64,000 nt of DNA from Castanea sativa (Eukaryota > Streptophyta > Magnoliopsida > Fagales > Fagaceae). Below the pieces are notes generated by a model. The model was not told the DNA's origin, did not search any database, and saw nothing but the letters and a program-made list of their open reading frames with translations. The DNA is taken from the NCBI RefSeq assembly GCF_040712315.1, contig NC_134015.1:6971945-7035944 (forward strand), read 5' to 3'. A program made the translations under genes and the position numbers. Of the stretch, positions 23,497 through 35,409 are shown in pieces (positions within the stretch are counted from its first letter, which is position 1; each line of letters begins with the position of its first letter).

Positions 23497-23699
23497 ATCT
23501 CAATCAAATTAAGTTTTATTCAATTTCTTAGAGTTAGTCATTTTTTGCAATTCAATAATTAGGCTTTGACTCAATTAGGATGTTTAGTCCTAACAGTCTA
23601 TATAAGAATGCTATTGTACTCCTATGGCAACAAGTTCATGATGAATAAAATTTCAATTGAAAATTTTTAAAGGCATGGTGTACATTCCTAGATTTATAT

Positions 23700-24770
23700 T
23701 ATTTTTTGTTCTTGTTGAATTTGTGTTGCATTGCATCAGTTTTGGTTGTCCTGCATCAGAAAATTTTATTGATAGTTTATAAAGGTGGCATAATTATTAC
23801 TGGTGATGACAAGAAACGAGTTGCCAAGTTAAAGGCATTTCTTCAAACTTCATTTCAAACTAAATATCTGATAAAGCTACATTTTTTTTTCAGGTGTTGA
23901 TGTAGCTGCTCGAAGGAAGGAATTAGTTCTTCAAAAAAGAAAATGTGTTATTTTGTAAGAAACAGGTTCGTACACACGCGTATATAATTCATTGAAAAAA
24001 TGAAAAAGGGGCAAACCCCAGTACACAAGGGGTATACTAAGGAGAGCACTTTATGAATCCTAAACTATATGTAGATCAGGAGTTATCCTCTAATCTTGAG
24101 TGGTATCGTTGTTTGATTGGTAAGATGATCCTATCATTACTCAACAAAATATTAATGTTTGTCATCAATGTTGTGAGTCAGAATATGGAAAATCCCTGTC
24201 TTCCACAGAAGGAGGTGGTACTTTGGATTGTGAGGTACCTTCAAGTTCATCCTGGACATTTACTGTTATAAACATCCAATAGTCATTAGTGTAAATTTTT
24301 TTACAGATTCAGACTTGGCAGGATCACCCTTAGATAGGATAATGCTCTTTCCTATGAGAAAACTTGATCACTTGGAGAAGTAAGAAGCGGTGTTGTGTCC
24401 AGTTCTAGTGCAAAAGTTGAATATATGCCATGGCTTATACCTCTTGTGAGCTTATATGAATTTAAACACCTTTTATACGAGTTCTAAGTTTGATGTGCAG
24501 TTGTCTATGACTATGTATTGTGAAAATCAGGCAACAATTCATATTGCAACTTAGTGTTCCATGGGTGAACGAAACATTTTGAGATAAATTGTCATCTTGC
24601 CTAAGAAAGATTGGAGAGTGGTGTGATTGCCACTCAGCGTGTCTCTATAGGGGCCAAACGGCTGATATGCTCACAAAATCATAAAGAAAGGCCTGTATAG
24701 ACTTGTTATGTGACAAGTCAGGACTATATAATAGATATGTTCCAACTTGAGGGAGAGTATTATAAGTTAT
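23700..24770 (+). pseudogene. Ty1/Copia RT-RNase H remnant
   Basis: Fragments in order: IVYKGGIIITGDDKKRVAKL (the RT D-D region, with catalytic YVDD lost to YKGG), then NPKLYVDQELSSNLEWYRCL, then VVLWIVRYLQVHPGHLLL, and in other frames the RNase H parts TDSDLAGSP, SSAKVEY and QATIHIAT. A purine tract TTGAGGGAGAG at about 24748 is the usual polypurine site before a Copia 3' LTR; only traces of an LTR follow. Many frameshifts and a foreign insert at 23900-24050 show it is long dead. Confidence 0.8.
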
Positions 24771-24875
24771 ATTGTATTAGTTGTAAGATCAATTTAGTCC
24801 TTTTTAATTTAAGACTAATTCCTTTTTCTTTTTTCTTTTTTTCTCTTTTTTATAATTATATTTTATCCTTAATAC

Positions 24876-24877
24876 TA

Positions 24878-24908
<31 letters not shown>
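24876..24908. repeat. (ATAA)n microsatellite
   Basis: About eight uninterrupted ATAA units. Confidence 0.9.
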
Positions 24909-24909
<1 letters not shown>

Positions 24910-25303
24910 ACATGTGTGTTAGTTGAAATCAAATTAGACATCAGATAAAAAGAAGAAAAATGCTAATTAGAATTAATGAAGATAAGTTCCCTCAAAAAAA
25001 AAAAAAAATTAATGAAGATAACCAGAAAATCTGGTACAGAGTCGATTGAGTCCTTTGACAGATCAAAAAAAAAAAGAAAAAAAAAGGCAGCAAAAATTAA
25101 ATCAAATTAGACATCAGGTAGCTGTAAAAAAGGGTATAAAAATACAGAATATTGCAGAAGTAAACTCAAACTACACATCTGACAAAGTAAAATTAATAAA
25201 TTATCAAGTTTTCATAATATCATCGTTTCCTAACTATGGTCAAACAAATTTTCTTTTTGATAAGTAACTATGGAAAGCATAGAAACAAAAGTGGAAAGCA
25301 TAC
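24909..25303. other. A+T-rich spacer
   Basis: Short A runs and no gene. 25220-25300 matches 35645-35755. Confidence 0.4.
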
Positions 25304-25406
25304 CTATGGCTCGAAGCGTCTTTAGATTGAATTTTTGAGCTAGATTGTCATGCCCAATTACTTTTGCACGTTGGAGGACCAGTATTTATAAGCTTATCAG
25401 CATGTC
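25304..25406 (-). pseudogene. 103-nt exon-like relic, copy 1
   Basis: Bounded by an acceptor (TTGGACAG) and a donor (AG|GTATGC) and open apart from one TAA; it encodes QRAKVIGHDNLAQKFNLKTL and flanks. The second copy at 35756-35858 has the same length and splice sites and is fully open, with mostly conservative changes. The parent gene is not recognised. Confidence 0.35.
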
Positions 25407-25904
25407 CTGTCCAATCAAGTACTTTCATGGTCACTGTTAAAAATCAACATCTAGAATCATAAAGCAATGGCAATGGCTAAAAGGATTTTATTTGTACATC
25501 TATGGCATGTCAAAAGTCCTATGAAACTGAAACCTACCAAAGAAAATTTGTAATAACAGAGTTAATTGCTGAAAGTTGTTTGAAGAGCGGAAGCAGGTAG
25601 CACGCAAAGCAAACTCAACTCATGAAAACTCAAGCAAATTTGATGTCCAGAGTACAATCAAAATGAAGTTTGAACAAACCCGATTTCCAGGTTTTAGATC
25701 CATACAGAGAGCAATCATGCCACATTGACAATTAATGGGGTTCGAATGCCAGTGCCATGAAACCACTAGGTATCTCTTGAATCCCATTCACATTGACAAT
25801 TAAGAAGCAATTTATAGGCCAAAATGGCCAAATACCACAATTTTCAGAAAGTTGTAGCAAAAAAACACTGTTTCGAAATTAAATAGGGAAAGATCACTTT
25901 TCTG

Positions 25905-26375
25905 GTACTCGAGTTTGGCAAACTCGAGTACCATTTGGAACTCGAGTTTAAGACACTCGAGTTCCTAGAAGTTTTGCCACCGTGGCATTGCTGAGGTGGA
26001 AATTGGGCGATTTAAAAAAAAAATGTGGTACTCGAGCTTGGTATACTCGAGTACCATGCAAAACAATACTCGAGTATGCCATGCTCGAGTACCTTTTATA
26101 AATAAAATGTTATTTATTTTATTTCTACGTTACTCGAGCTCACCAAGCTCGAGTACCTTGTAACTTTTTTTTTTTTGGATTATCGACAAATAAACATAAA
26201 CATAAAATGCTGCTTATTTTATTTATACAGTACTCGAGCTCACTAAGCTCGAGTACCTTGTAACTTTTTTTTTTTTTGGATTATCGACAAATAAACATAA
26301 ACATAAAATGCTGTTTATTTTATTTCTACAGTACCCCAGCTCACTAAGCTCGAGTACCTTGTAACTTTTCTTTTC
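25905..26375. repeat. CTCGAG palindrome array, left arm
   Basis: Holds GGTACTCGAGTTTGGCAAAC-type palindromes followed by about three ~95-115-bp units, each a GTACTCGAGCTCACCAAGCT palindrome, TACCTTGTAACTTT, a T run, GGATTATCGACAAATAAAC and an A+T tail. Each core can fold into a stem of about 13 bp. Confidence 0.85.
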
Positions 26376-26514
26376 TTTTCTTTTTTTGGGATTATCGACA
26401 AATAAGCATAAATATAAAAATAAGTAGTTTTTTTTATGTTTTTATTTATTTAAATAGAAGCATTGTAAAATATAGAGATTTTCATTTCAAAATATGAATT
26501 TAATTTCTACATTA

Positions 26515-27830
26515 AGTAAAACTGTTCACTGTTTTCTCATAAAAATTGTTCACTGTTTTCTGCATAAACGATTTCTAGCATTCTGCATAAAATTATTTTC
26601 TGTTCAGCATTATTTAAAAAATTGTTCACTCTCTTTTCTGCGTAAATTATTTTCTGTTCACAGTTTTCTCATAAAAATTGTTCACTGTTTTCTGCATAAA
26701 CGATTTCTAGCATTCTGCATAAAATTATTTTCTGTTCAGCATTATTTAAAAAATTGTTCACTCTCTTTTCTGCGTAAATTATTTTCTGTTCACTATTTAA
26801 AAAATTGTTCGTCGTTTTTTCATAAAACACCTAGTGAAATCGTGTTTTCTAAATTTAAACGCCAAATCTGAATGCTTTTTAATGTTTGAATTTTACAATA
26901 ATCGAATCTATTTTTCTACATTGATAAAATCTGTTTCTACATTAATAAAATTTGCTCTCTGCACATCATGTTTACTGTATATTCGAATCTGCTTACAGCA
27001 TTCATAAAATCTTTTTTTTGTACTAAGTAAAACTGTTTATGTTTTCTCATAAAAATTGTTCACTGTTTTCTGCATAAACTATTTCTAGCATTCTGCATAA
27101 AATTATTTTATGTTCAGCATTATTTAAAAAATTGCTTACTCTCTTTTCTGCGTAAATTATTTTCTGTGCACTATTTAAAAAATTGTTCGTTGTTTTTTCA
27201 TAAAACACCGAGTGAAATCGTGTTTTCTAAATTTAAACGACAAATCTGAATGCTTTTTAATGTTTGAATTTCACAATAATCGAATCTATTTTTCTGCATT
27301 GATAAAATCTGTTTCTACATTAATAAAATTTGCTCTCTGTACATCATGTTTACTGTATATTCGAATTTGCTTACAGCATTCATAAAATCTTTTTTTTGCA
27401 CTAAGTAAAACTCTTCACTGTTTTCTCATAAAAATTGTTCACTGTTTTCTGCATAAACTATTTCTAGCATTCTGCATAAAATTATTTTCTGTTCAGCATT
27501 ATTTAAAAAATTGTTCACTGTCTTTTCTGTGTAAATTATTTTCTGTTCACTATTTAAAAAATTGTTCGCTGTTTTCTCATAAAACACTTAGTGAAATCGT
27601 GTTTTCTAAATTTAAACGCCAAATCTAAATTCTTTTCATGTTTAAATTTCACAATAATCGAATCTATTTTTCTGCATTTATAAAATCTATTTCTACATTA
27701 ATAAAATTTTCTCTCTGCACATCAAGTTTACTATATATTCAAATTTGCTTACTGCATTCATAAAATCTTTTTTTTGCATTAAGTAAAATTGTTCACTATT
27801 TTCTCATAAAAATTGTTCACTGTTTCTGCA
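26515..27830. repeat. ~375-bp tandem array in the left arm
   Basis: Units begin near 26515, 27030, 27408 and 27783 (periods 378 and 375 bp). The first carries an internal ~141-bp duplication (26519-26659 repeated at 26660-26800). Motifs: TTCACTGTTTTCTGCATAAA, AAAATTGTTCACTCTCTTTTCTG, ACACCTAGTGAAATCGTGTT. The open frame at 26494-26871 is a by-product of the repeat. The right arm has about two units. Confidence 0.85.
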
Positions 27831-28105
27831 TAAACTTTTTTTTAGCTTTGGCGGTTATTGCTCTTAAATGGTTTTTGTGTTTTTTTAAATATGTAACCAT
27901 ATGAATAATGGACAAACTCCATGAATGAAAAATGAGTGATTCATATAAATCACCTAATGGTAAGTGCCTCGAATAATTCGAATTTGTAAAAAAGTTCGAA
28001 TTAGTTGAATGTAGAAATTCGGGAAAAATCGATGGAAAATCAATGAATGTACCAAATCGTGAAGGTGTACATAAGATGTACAAATAGTCTACACTTGTTG
28101 AGAAA

Positions 28106-29590
28106 GTACAAATCTACTTTCACAGGGATGCACACACCTCCCATTGTAGTCTTTTAAAGTTGGCTAGCTTGCAGATTGTGCTGCAACTTCTTTCATACTC
28201 ATGGCCTGGGTACCTAATCATTAGTATTGAACAACTGCATTGTACAAACACTTGGAATTGCACATTTTTAATTACATTATTATGCCATTCTCATAATTTT
28301 TTTAAAGTATTTTTCATGTGTATTATTTTTATACTAAGCTACATTGTATTTCTACAAAATTTAATGCAATAAAAGTGCTAAATGTCTCTTTTAGATTTTT
28401 ACTGCCTATTGCTTCCATGCTTTAGAAACCAAAAGATTTTCTAGCTGATTGCTGAATGGGGAACAATACACAATATCTGGTCCAATTATAGTCCGCTCAC
28501 ATAGGCTTAATATATGCAATAATCTTCCAATCAAAAGTACGAGTTGACATTAGAACGTAACCATTAGTAGAGGAAAGTCAAATAAATTTGAAACAAGAGG
28601 TATAGAAAAAGTCATGTTTCTTTAGCAATTTTATGAAACAAAGTCTAACAAGATACATAGCTACAGTTAACACTGAATTAAATAAATTGTCTATTACATG
28701 TGGAACAAGAACTTGGAGACAATGTCACTTTGCAAGAAATAGAAGTGGTATCAACTAAAAACATAAAAAAAGTGAAATGTCCTACGATATTTAAAAGATT
28801 TTTTTTTTAAAGATTTTTGTTTTTCATAAAAAAAAAAAGAAAAAATATATTTGTTTTGTGATGCGTTTGGATGGCTATCAAACTATCTATCATTTTGCCA
28901 TTTTGGAAGGAGTGTAATAGAATGATTATATATATAGAAGAATTCGTTCAAAATTTAAATTGAAAGAAATGAATCAAATGATACCCTTAAAGTGTGGATG
29001 AAATGTTTTATAATGCTTAAATTTATAAAAGATACTAGTGAAAGTTCCATGCGTTGCATGGCTTTAATCCTGAATTTTCTTTATGTATATTTTTGAGAAA
29101 TTATAACTAAATGAGTTATTATTACATAATTTTAGAATTATTTTCTAACTAAATGTCAAAAATGGGTTAAGTGTCAAAAATGAAACCATGGGTGGGTAAG
29201 TTAAATTTGAGACAAATCATAGGTGGGTAAAGTGTAATTCCCAAAAAAGAAAGAAAAAAGAGTGGGTTCAAAGAACTAAAAAACCACAATCTATTAGTTC
29301 TACTAAGGTGAGTTTGGTTCAGCTTTTTCAAACAGTTCTTTTGGGAAAAGTGGAAGTTTTAAAAAGTGCAATATGAAATTGAGTTTTTTATTTTTTTTTA
29401 AGCAGTATGTTTGGTAAAAACTATCAAAAAATGTTTTTTGACAAAGTTGAGTGTTTGACTAATACTTATAAAAGTGGCGGTTTGAGTTGTAAATTACCAA
29501 AAAAGACAAGATATATATATATATATATATATATGTTTTAATTACCTCTTTTAATGCAAGTTATGGACAAAATATTTTTTCAAAAATTTC
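28106..29590. other. Loop of the foldback element, left part
   Basis: A+T-rich with no supported gene. Low-complexity (AT)n at 29511-29534. 29300-29500 contains the GGTTCAGCTTTTTCAAAC type sequence seen in MITEs, without clear ends. Confidence 0.35.
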
Positions 29591-29599
29591 ACAATAAAG

Positions 29600-30795
29600 T
29601 CTGCATGACAAGCTGGAATTCAGATTAGTTTATTTCCCAAAGTCATCCAAGAAATAGCCGCACAGATTGAAGGACTTAATTATATGAAGATCACTATCTA
29701 GAGTACTCTTCCTACTTGGGACAGTAGTTATTATATGGAAGTTTGGCCTGCACACATTTTGGTTCTTATTCATGATTGGGGTTGTATCCTTGAATACAAC
29801 TGGTATACAAGAGATACTTATTTACCACTTGATGATCCGGATGCTCTGGCTCAAGATGGTCTAATTTCATGAGTAATAAGATTTATGAGATATAGAAAGA
29901 ATTAGACATAGGCTTCTACTTATATAGTTACACAAACAGGATAACCGTATATGGTCCAATAACTTCAGCAAGGAGGCTATTTGGGAAAAGAAAGATTGTT
30001 AAGGATCCTAGAATGATACAAATTGAAAGACAGACAGATAGATCACTATTCACTGGCGATTGATAACTATTCACTGGTGACAAATCACTATTCACTGGGG
30101 ACAAATCACTATTTCATCGGCGACAGATCACTATTCACCAGCACGTGTGAATAGCTTTCAGAGAAATCAAGACAGTCCAAACAGATACAGATAGATGTTC
30201 AAAAGTTACTACTGTTTACTAGCATGGGTAAAAAGAGATCTGATAGATTCCCGATATCTGAAAGATTCCCAGACAGATGCAGACAGACTATTACTCATCA
30301 GTACCAATTTCCATACCACCGACAGATTTACTTGAGTTAAATTTACCTACTTAGGTTACTTTACCATGGTTCATTTCACCTATAAAAGAGACGCACTACG
30401 AAGACAGAAGACAAGTTTCTAAGTTTCTAAGATTCTAAGCTTTTAAGTTCCAAGTTTTAGAAAGCCTTTTTGTAATAGCCTTCCCTCTCCCTCAGAAAGA
30501 CTTTTGAACTCTCTCCCCATCTTGTAATCTTGTAACCTTTCTCTTACGACAGTTTTATTTTCAAGCTTGTATCAAAGACAACAGTTTGTTTTCAAGTTTA
30601 TCAAAGACTGAAGTTTTTATTCAAGTAAGATTTTACTAGTTTCTATTTTCATATTTCATACTTCATTTTAACCTTATTTTGAATATATCTATTTTGTTAT
30701 TTACTTCTTTATTATCTATTTTATCATTGTTTCTGCTTCCATATTACTGCTGCGTTCTCTCCTAGGTAGTCATTGATATTAGAGCATCTGGATCA
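29600..30795 (+). other. Possible retroelement or pararetrovirus-like remnant
   Basis: 29600-29872 is an open-looking plus frame broken by a TAG near 29699 and ending in TGA, product unrecognised. It is followed by four short direct repeats of TCACTATTCACTGGCGA type (about 30030-30140), a promoter-like CCTATAAAAGAG at about 30381, a pyrimidine-rich leader, and GATATTAGAGC at about 30777, which differs by two transitions from the tRNA-Met primer site TGGTATCAGAGC. Coding end, promoter, leader and primer site in this order fit an integrated caulimovirid or, less directly, a rearranged LTR element. No reverse transcriptase is visible, so the class is open. Any such copy here is broken. Confidence 0.3.
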
Positions 30796-31306
30796 TAAAA
30801 CACCTAATGAACAGTGAATAATTTATGTAGAAAACATGATGTAGCAACAACTGTGGCATGAGTAGTTTTTTGAAAACACGTCACTAGCCCGCTACTGTAG
30901 CACCAACTGTAGTCATACGAACCACATGTGCCAACAAACACAACTGTTTCACACGTGCTGCTCAACAACTCGGCACGATTTCACACACTGTTCAGTCATA
31001 CCATCCACATTCATGAGAATACTTAAATATATGAATAATCCTACCCTGGTGCCTGGGACACAGCACTGTGTCAATTAAATATGATGCTCTGTTCAAGAAC
31101 ATTGCAACTATCGCCCACATCTTCAAATCTCACTGTGACATTGGGAACATTTAAAATCCTGTTCATGTAGTGTTTTTCCAGCCTGTATTGACATGACAAG
31201 CCCTAATAACTGAAATTATAATGCTTGGAACATGAAATGAGGTTATAAATGTACCACAATAATGATCTTATTTCTACCCCCAATAATTTCGTAGATTGAC
31301 TAAGCT

Positions 31307-31921
31307 ATGAGTCGCAACACCTCAACATCAAATCGTACAATGTGAAACAAGTTTAGATCTACTTCAACAAATGGATTATCACAAGTTCCAGTAGATCAAC
31401 AACTGCAGACATACACAGACCACTATGGAGGGAAATGGGTTGGAAAGAAGAGAGATTTCCTTAATATGTCAATATACACATACGAGACTCTTGGAAGTGT
31501 TGGACACATCATGGTCGACAAACCTACAAAACTAAGTACAGATACCACTGCAATAGAGTTTACCGTAGCAGAACCACCATGGTCAATCCTATACGAGAAG
31601 AGGTGTGAGTTGGAGGTGTATTGTTGATGGCATGGGTTACGAGTTCCTAAGGCACGCTCAGCTGAGTTACCTAGAGATGAACCTGCGAACATACTTGCTC
31701 GTCTTAAACAAGAGAACAATCAAATGTAAAGGTGATTAGACCGTTTTCATGCAATCCAAAAAGCTAGGAAGCATCTAAAGGGGAAGGCGCAAGAGCGAGC
31801 CATCAAGTCTATTAATGAAGTTACTGCGTTAGATGATGAAAGAGATATTTCAGACTTCTCAGATTCAAGTAATGATGATTTCCAAAAATTTCCACCTACG
31901 AACATTAGACGTTGTTGTTAA
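31307..31921 (+). pseudogene. Decayed 205-codon ORF in the foldback loop
   Basis: One continuous frame from ATG 31307 to TAA 31919-31921 with no indels but four internal stops. At least three are one transition from CAA, CGA or TGG. The translation looks like real protein: HYGGKWVGKKRDFLN, SIYTYETLGSVGHIM, AEPPWSILYEKRCELEVYC, then a basic stretch (RFHAIQKARKHLKGKAQER) and an acidic tail (DDERDISDFSDSSNDD). The family is not recognised; it may be an element-encoded protein or a captured host exon. A related direct repeat (GTGCTGCTCAACA.CTCGG) lies on both sides, near 30957 and 32380. Confidence 0.5.
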
Positions 31922-32599
31922 TGTCTACACGTTATGTGCAATACAAAATGTTGTTGTTAATGTCTGACAACTGATGATTATGTACATTCAACTTTTGCAA
32001 ATCTAAAGATTAACTGTTCATTAGTTTTGGCTAAGTTTATATGAAATCACTTGCTCATTTTTTCCCTGCTGTTCTTTGTTGCTACATATGATTCTTGTGC
32101 TTTGGTTGGACAATGTCCTCTGCTTTGTAATGTAGGAAACACCTTAGGAAGTGAAATGCCTCTAGTTAGATATGTTGATGTATCCAATATTCTGTTTATG
32201 TAATTTGAAATGTTACACACATAACACTTATCACCCAAATTAGATTTATTGTACATTACTTGTTGAGCCCTAACCAGAAGTACCCATGTGCTATTACTTC
32301 TAACCAGTAGTCACAGATTATGGGAAGAGCGTTTCGACTAGCATCCTTGAAAATGACCAAAGATAGTAAACAGTTCTACATGTGCTGCTCAACAGCTCGG
32401 TACTATTGAGCCCTGACCAGAAGCACCCATCCACACTCACATGAATACACAGATATGCAACCCTTTGTAATGCACCGTTTTCAAGGATGCAGAGCATCCC
32501 TGGAAAGTTTATGCATCAATTTTGGGGGTGAGTTGTCCACCATTGCTACACTGATGTTCGCAATGCTACATGTGCTGCTCAACGATTTGGTATGTTCTT

Positions 32600-33120
32600 T
32601 GATTTTCCATTGAGTTTACACGATTTTGTTCATTCAACAATTTTGAAATTTTCATCAAATCAAGATGATCAGTACATTAGTAAATAGTTTTAAATTGAAT
32701 TTTCACAATTTTGTACATTTGACAACTTCAAATTTGGAAACAAATTTGGATGATCTATACATCTAATATAATTAATTTTCCATTGAGTTTACTCAATTTG
32801 GTATGTTCTTCAATTTTCATTTGAATTTTCACGATTTTACACACTCAACGAATTCAAATTTTTCAACAAATTCGTATTATTTGTACATCTAATGTACACT
32901 ATTTTTCCTTGAGCTTTCACGATTTTGTACATTCAATGAATTCAAATTTTTAAACAAATTCATACGATCTGTACATCTAACGTACATACTTTTCCATTGA
33001 ATTTTCATTATTTTGTACTTTCAATGAAGTCAAATTTCTCAACAAGTCTAGACTATCTGTACATCTTATGTACACCTTCATGATTTGGTATGTTCATTGA
33101 TTTTCCATTGATTTTTCCCG
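32600..33120. repeat. Degenerate ~88-bp tandem repeats at the arm-loop junction
   Basis: About six units of TTTTCCATTGANTTTTCACG, then ATTTTGTACATTCAA, GAATTCAAATTT, then ACAAATT and TCTGTACATCTAATGTACA, at about 32605, 32695, 32790, 32900, 32988 and 33085. They extend into the right arm; the left arm has the same last unit. Confidence 0.65.
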
Positions 33121-34839
33121 AATTTCTACATTCAACTAATTCGAACCGTTTTACAAATTTGAATTATTTGAGGCACTTACCATTAGGTGATTTATACGAA
33201 TCACTCATTTTTCTTTCATGGAGTTTGTCCATTATTCATATGGTTACATATTTAAAAAACACAAAAACCATTTAAGTGCAATAACCGCGTCAATGCTAAA
33301 ACAGTTTATGCAGAAAACAATGAACAATTTTTATGAGAAAACAATGAACAGTTTTACTTAATGCAAAAAAAAGATTCGATTAATGTAGAAACAGATTTTA
33401 TCAATGCAGAAAAATAGATTCGTTTATTGTGAAATTCAAACATGAAAAAGCATTCAGATTTGATGTTTAAATTTAGAAAACACGATTTCACTAGGTGTTT
33501 TATGAGAAAAAAGCAAACAATTTTTTAAATAGTGAACAGAAAATAATTTACGTAGAAAAGAGAGTGAACAATTTTTTAAATAATGCTGAACAGAAAATAA
33601 TTTTACGCAGAATGCTAGAAATAGTTTATGCAGAAAACAATGAACAATTTTTATGAGAAAACAGTGAATAGTTTTACTTAATGCAAAATTATTTTTTTAT
33701 GAATGCAGTAAGCAGATTTGAATATACAGTAAACATGAGGTGCAGAGAACAAATATTAGTAATGTAGAAACAGATTTTATCAATGCAGAAAAATAGATTC
33801 AATTATTGTGAAATTCAAACATAAAAAAACATTCAGATTTGACGTTTAAATTTAGAAAACACGATTTCACTAGGTGTTTTATGAGAAAATAGCGAACAAT
33901 TTTTTAAATAGTGAACAGAAAATAATTTACGAAGAAAAGAGAGTGAACAATTTTTTTAAATAATGCTGAACATAAAATATTTTTATGCAGAATGCTAGAA
34001 ATAGTTTATGCAGAAAATAATGAAAATTTTTATGAGAAAATAGTGAACAGTTTTACTTAATGTAGAAATTAAATTCATATTTTGAAATGAAAATCTCTAT
34101 GTTTTACAATGCTTCTATTTAAATAAATAAAAACATAAAAAAGCTGCTTATTTTTATATTTATGCTTATTTGTCGATAATCCCAAAAAAAGAAAAGAAAA
34201 GAAAAGTTACAAGGTACTCGAGCTTAGTGAGCTGGGGTACTGTAGAAATAAAATAAATGGCATTTTATGTTTATGTTTATTTGTCGATAATCCCAAAAAA
34301 AAAAGTTACAAGGTACTCGAGCTTGGTGAGCTCGAGTACTATAGAAATAAGATAAACAGCATTTTATGTTTATGTTTATTTGTCGATAATCCAAAAAAAA
34401 AAAAGTTACAAGGTACTCGAGCTTAGTGAGCTCGAGTACTGTAGAAATAAAATAAGTAGCATTTTATGTTTATGTTTATTTGTCGATAATCCCAAAAAAA
34501 AAAAAAAAAGTTACAAGGTACTCGAGCTTGGTGAGCTCGAGTACCGTAGAAATAAAATAAACAACATTTTATTTATAAAAGGTACTCGAGCATGGCATAC
34601 TCGAGTATTGTTTTGCATGGTACTCGAGTATACCAAGCTCAAGTACCACATTATTTTTTTTAATTGCCCAATTTCCACCTCAGCAGTGCCACGGTGGCAA
34701 AACTTCTAGGAACTTGAGTGTCTTAAACTCGAGTTTGCCAAACTCGAGTACCATAAAAGTGGTATTTTCCTATTTAGTTCCGAAACAGTGTTTTTTTGCT
34801 ATAAATTTCTGAAAATTGTGGTATTTGGCCATTTTGGCC
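33033..34839. repeat. Right inverted arm of the foldback element
   Basis: Complement of 25817-28105 with a shorter ~375-bp array (about two units, 33290-34060) and four CTCGAG units (34215-34560). The terminal CTCGAG palindromes are at 34580-34760, and it ends in TATTTGGCCATTTTGGCC. A 61-codon frame at 33090-33275 mirrors the left-arm frame ([20 protein letters not shown]), so the two arms still agree at codon level. Confidence 0.88.
34215..34760. repeat. CTCGAG palindrome array, right arm
   Basis: Four ~100-bp units with AAGGTACTCGAGCTTAGTGA and GTCGATAATCC, then the outer GGTACTCGAG palindromes. The left arm has three such units, so arm repeats have expanded or contracted independently. 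Confidence 0.85.
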
Positions 34840-35208
34840 TAATTTATATACATTTACCACTATTTTTTTTTAAGGCATTTCATGAAAGTTTCCCAAATCA
34901 TTTGATTTCTCTGTTTAAAAAAAAAAAATTATTATAGATAATTGAGCAATTTATTTCAAAATTATTGAAAAGTCACATACAACAAAGCACCTAAACCAAA
35001 GAGTTGAAAATAATCAGCTCTAATACGACCTAAGAAGCATGGGCATGGATACGGAAACCACACATCGATACGATAATTTTTGAAAAAATAGGACACATGC
35101 ATGGTAGGACGCGTCTATTAAATAATTATTAATATATTTATATTTTCAATGTATTATTAAACATTTTTTTTTCATATAATCTAAAATTAATAAAGATATT
35201 TATTAATT

Positions 35209-35377
35209 GAGAAATGATACGTCCACAACATTTTTACAACAAATCTTAAGTGGCAGGTTGTTACTGGTTGTTATTGTTGGGGCAAAAAAGTAATCTTAGT
35301 ATTAGGTTCAAATTTGAACCAATAACAACTAACCACCTATGATTTGTTGTGAAAATGTTGTAGACGTAGCACCTCTC
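35209..35377. mobile_element. MITE with ~60-bp TIRs
   Basis: GAGAAATGATACGTCCACAA on the left pairs with GAGAGGTGCTACGTCTACAA read inward from the right, and pairing continues through ACATTTT(T/C)ACAACAAATC and the GGTTGTTA region. It lies inside a ~375-bp stretch (35034-35410) absent from the paralogous segment at 19.3 kb. Confidence 0.75.
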
Positions 35378-35409
35378 TAATTAATTTTCAATGCACTATT
35401 TCTATTTAG

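Larger units (their letters stand above)
25817..28105. repeat. Left inverted arm of the foldback element
   Basis: Order from the outside: terminal GGCC palindrome; CACTGTTTCGAAA; CTCGAG palindromes (25905-26375); A+T tract; ~375-bp tandem units (26515-27830); then a segment with an 88-codon minus frame (28083-27817) that recurs in the right arm. Its complement is 33033-34839. Confidence 0.88.
25817..34839. mobile_element. 9.0-kb foldback/MULE-like element with ~2-kb inverted arms
   Basis: 9,023 bp bounded by GGCCAAAATGGCC at both ends in opposite orientation. The flanking 9-bp repeats are CAATTTATA (25808-25816) and TAATTTATA (34840-34848), one mismatch; 9-bp target duplications are typical of Mutator-like elements. 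The paralogous segment at about 36540 (AAGAAATTGATA) resembles the unoccupied target. Arms: 25817-28105 and 33033-34839. They differ in length because their internal tandem arrays have different copy numbers, as in foldback transposons. The 4.9-kb loop has no recognisable transposase but holds a decayed ORF (31307-31921) and other fragments. The superfamily is inference from TIR length and target size. Confidence 0.8.

Noticed and set aside
26494..26871. 125-codon plus frame with repeated [16 protein letters not shown]
   Set aside because: It is the translation of the foldback arm's tandem repeat, including its 141-bp duplication.
31423..31719. 98-codon minus frame
   Set aside because: Antisense shadow of the decayed plus ORF at 31307-31921, whose frame is longer and free of indels.
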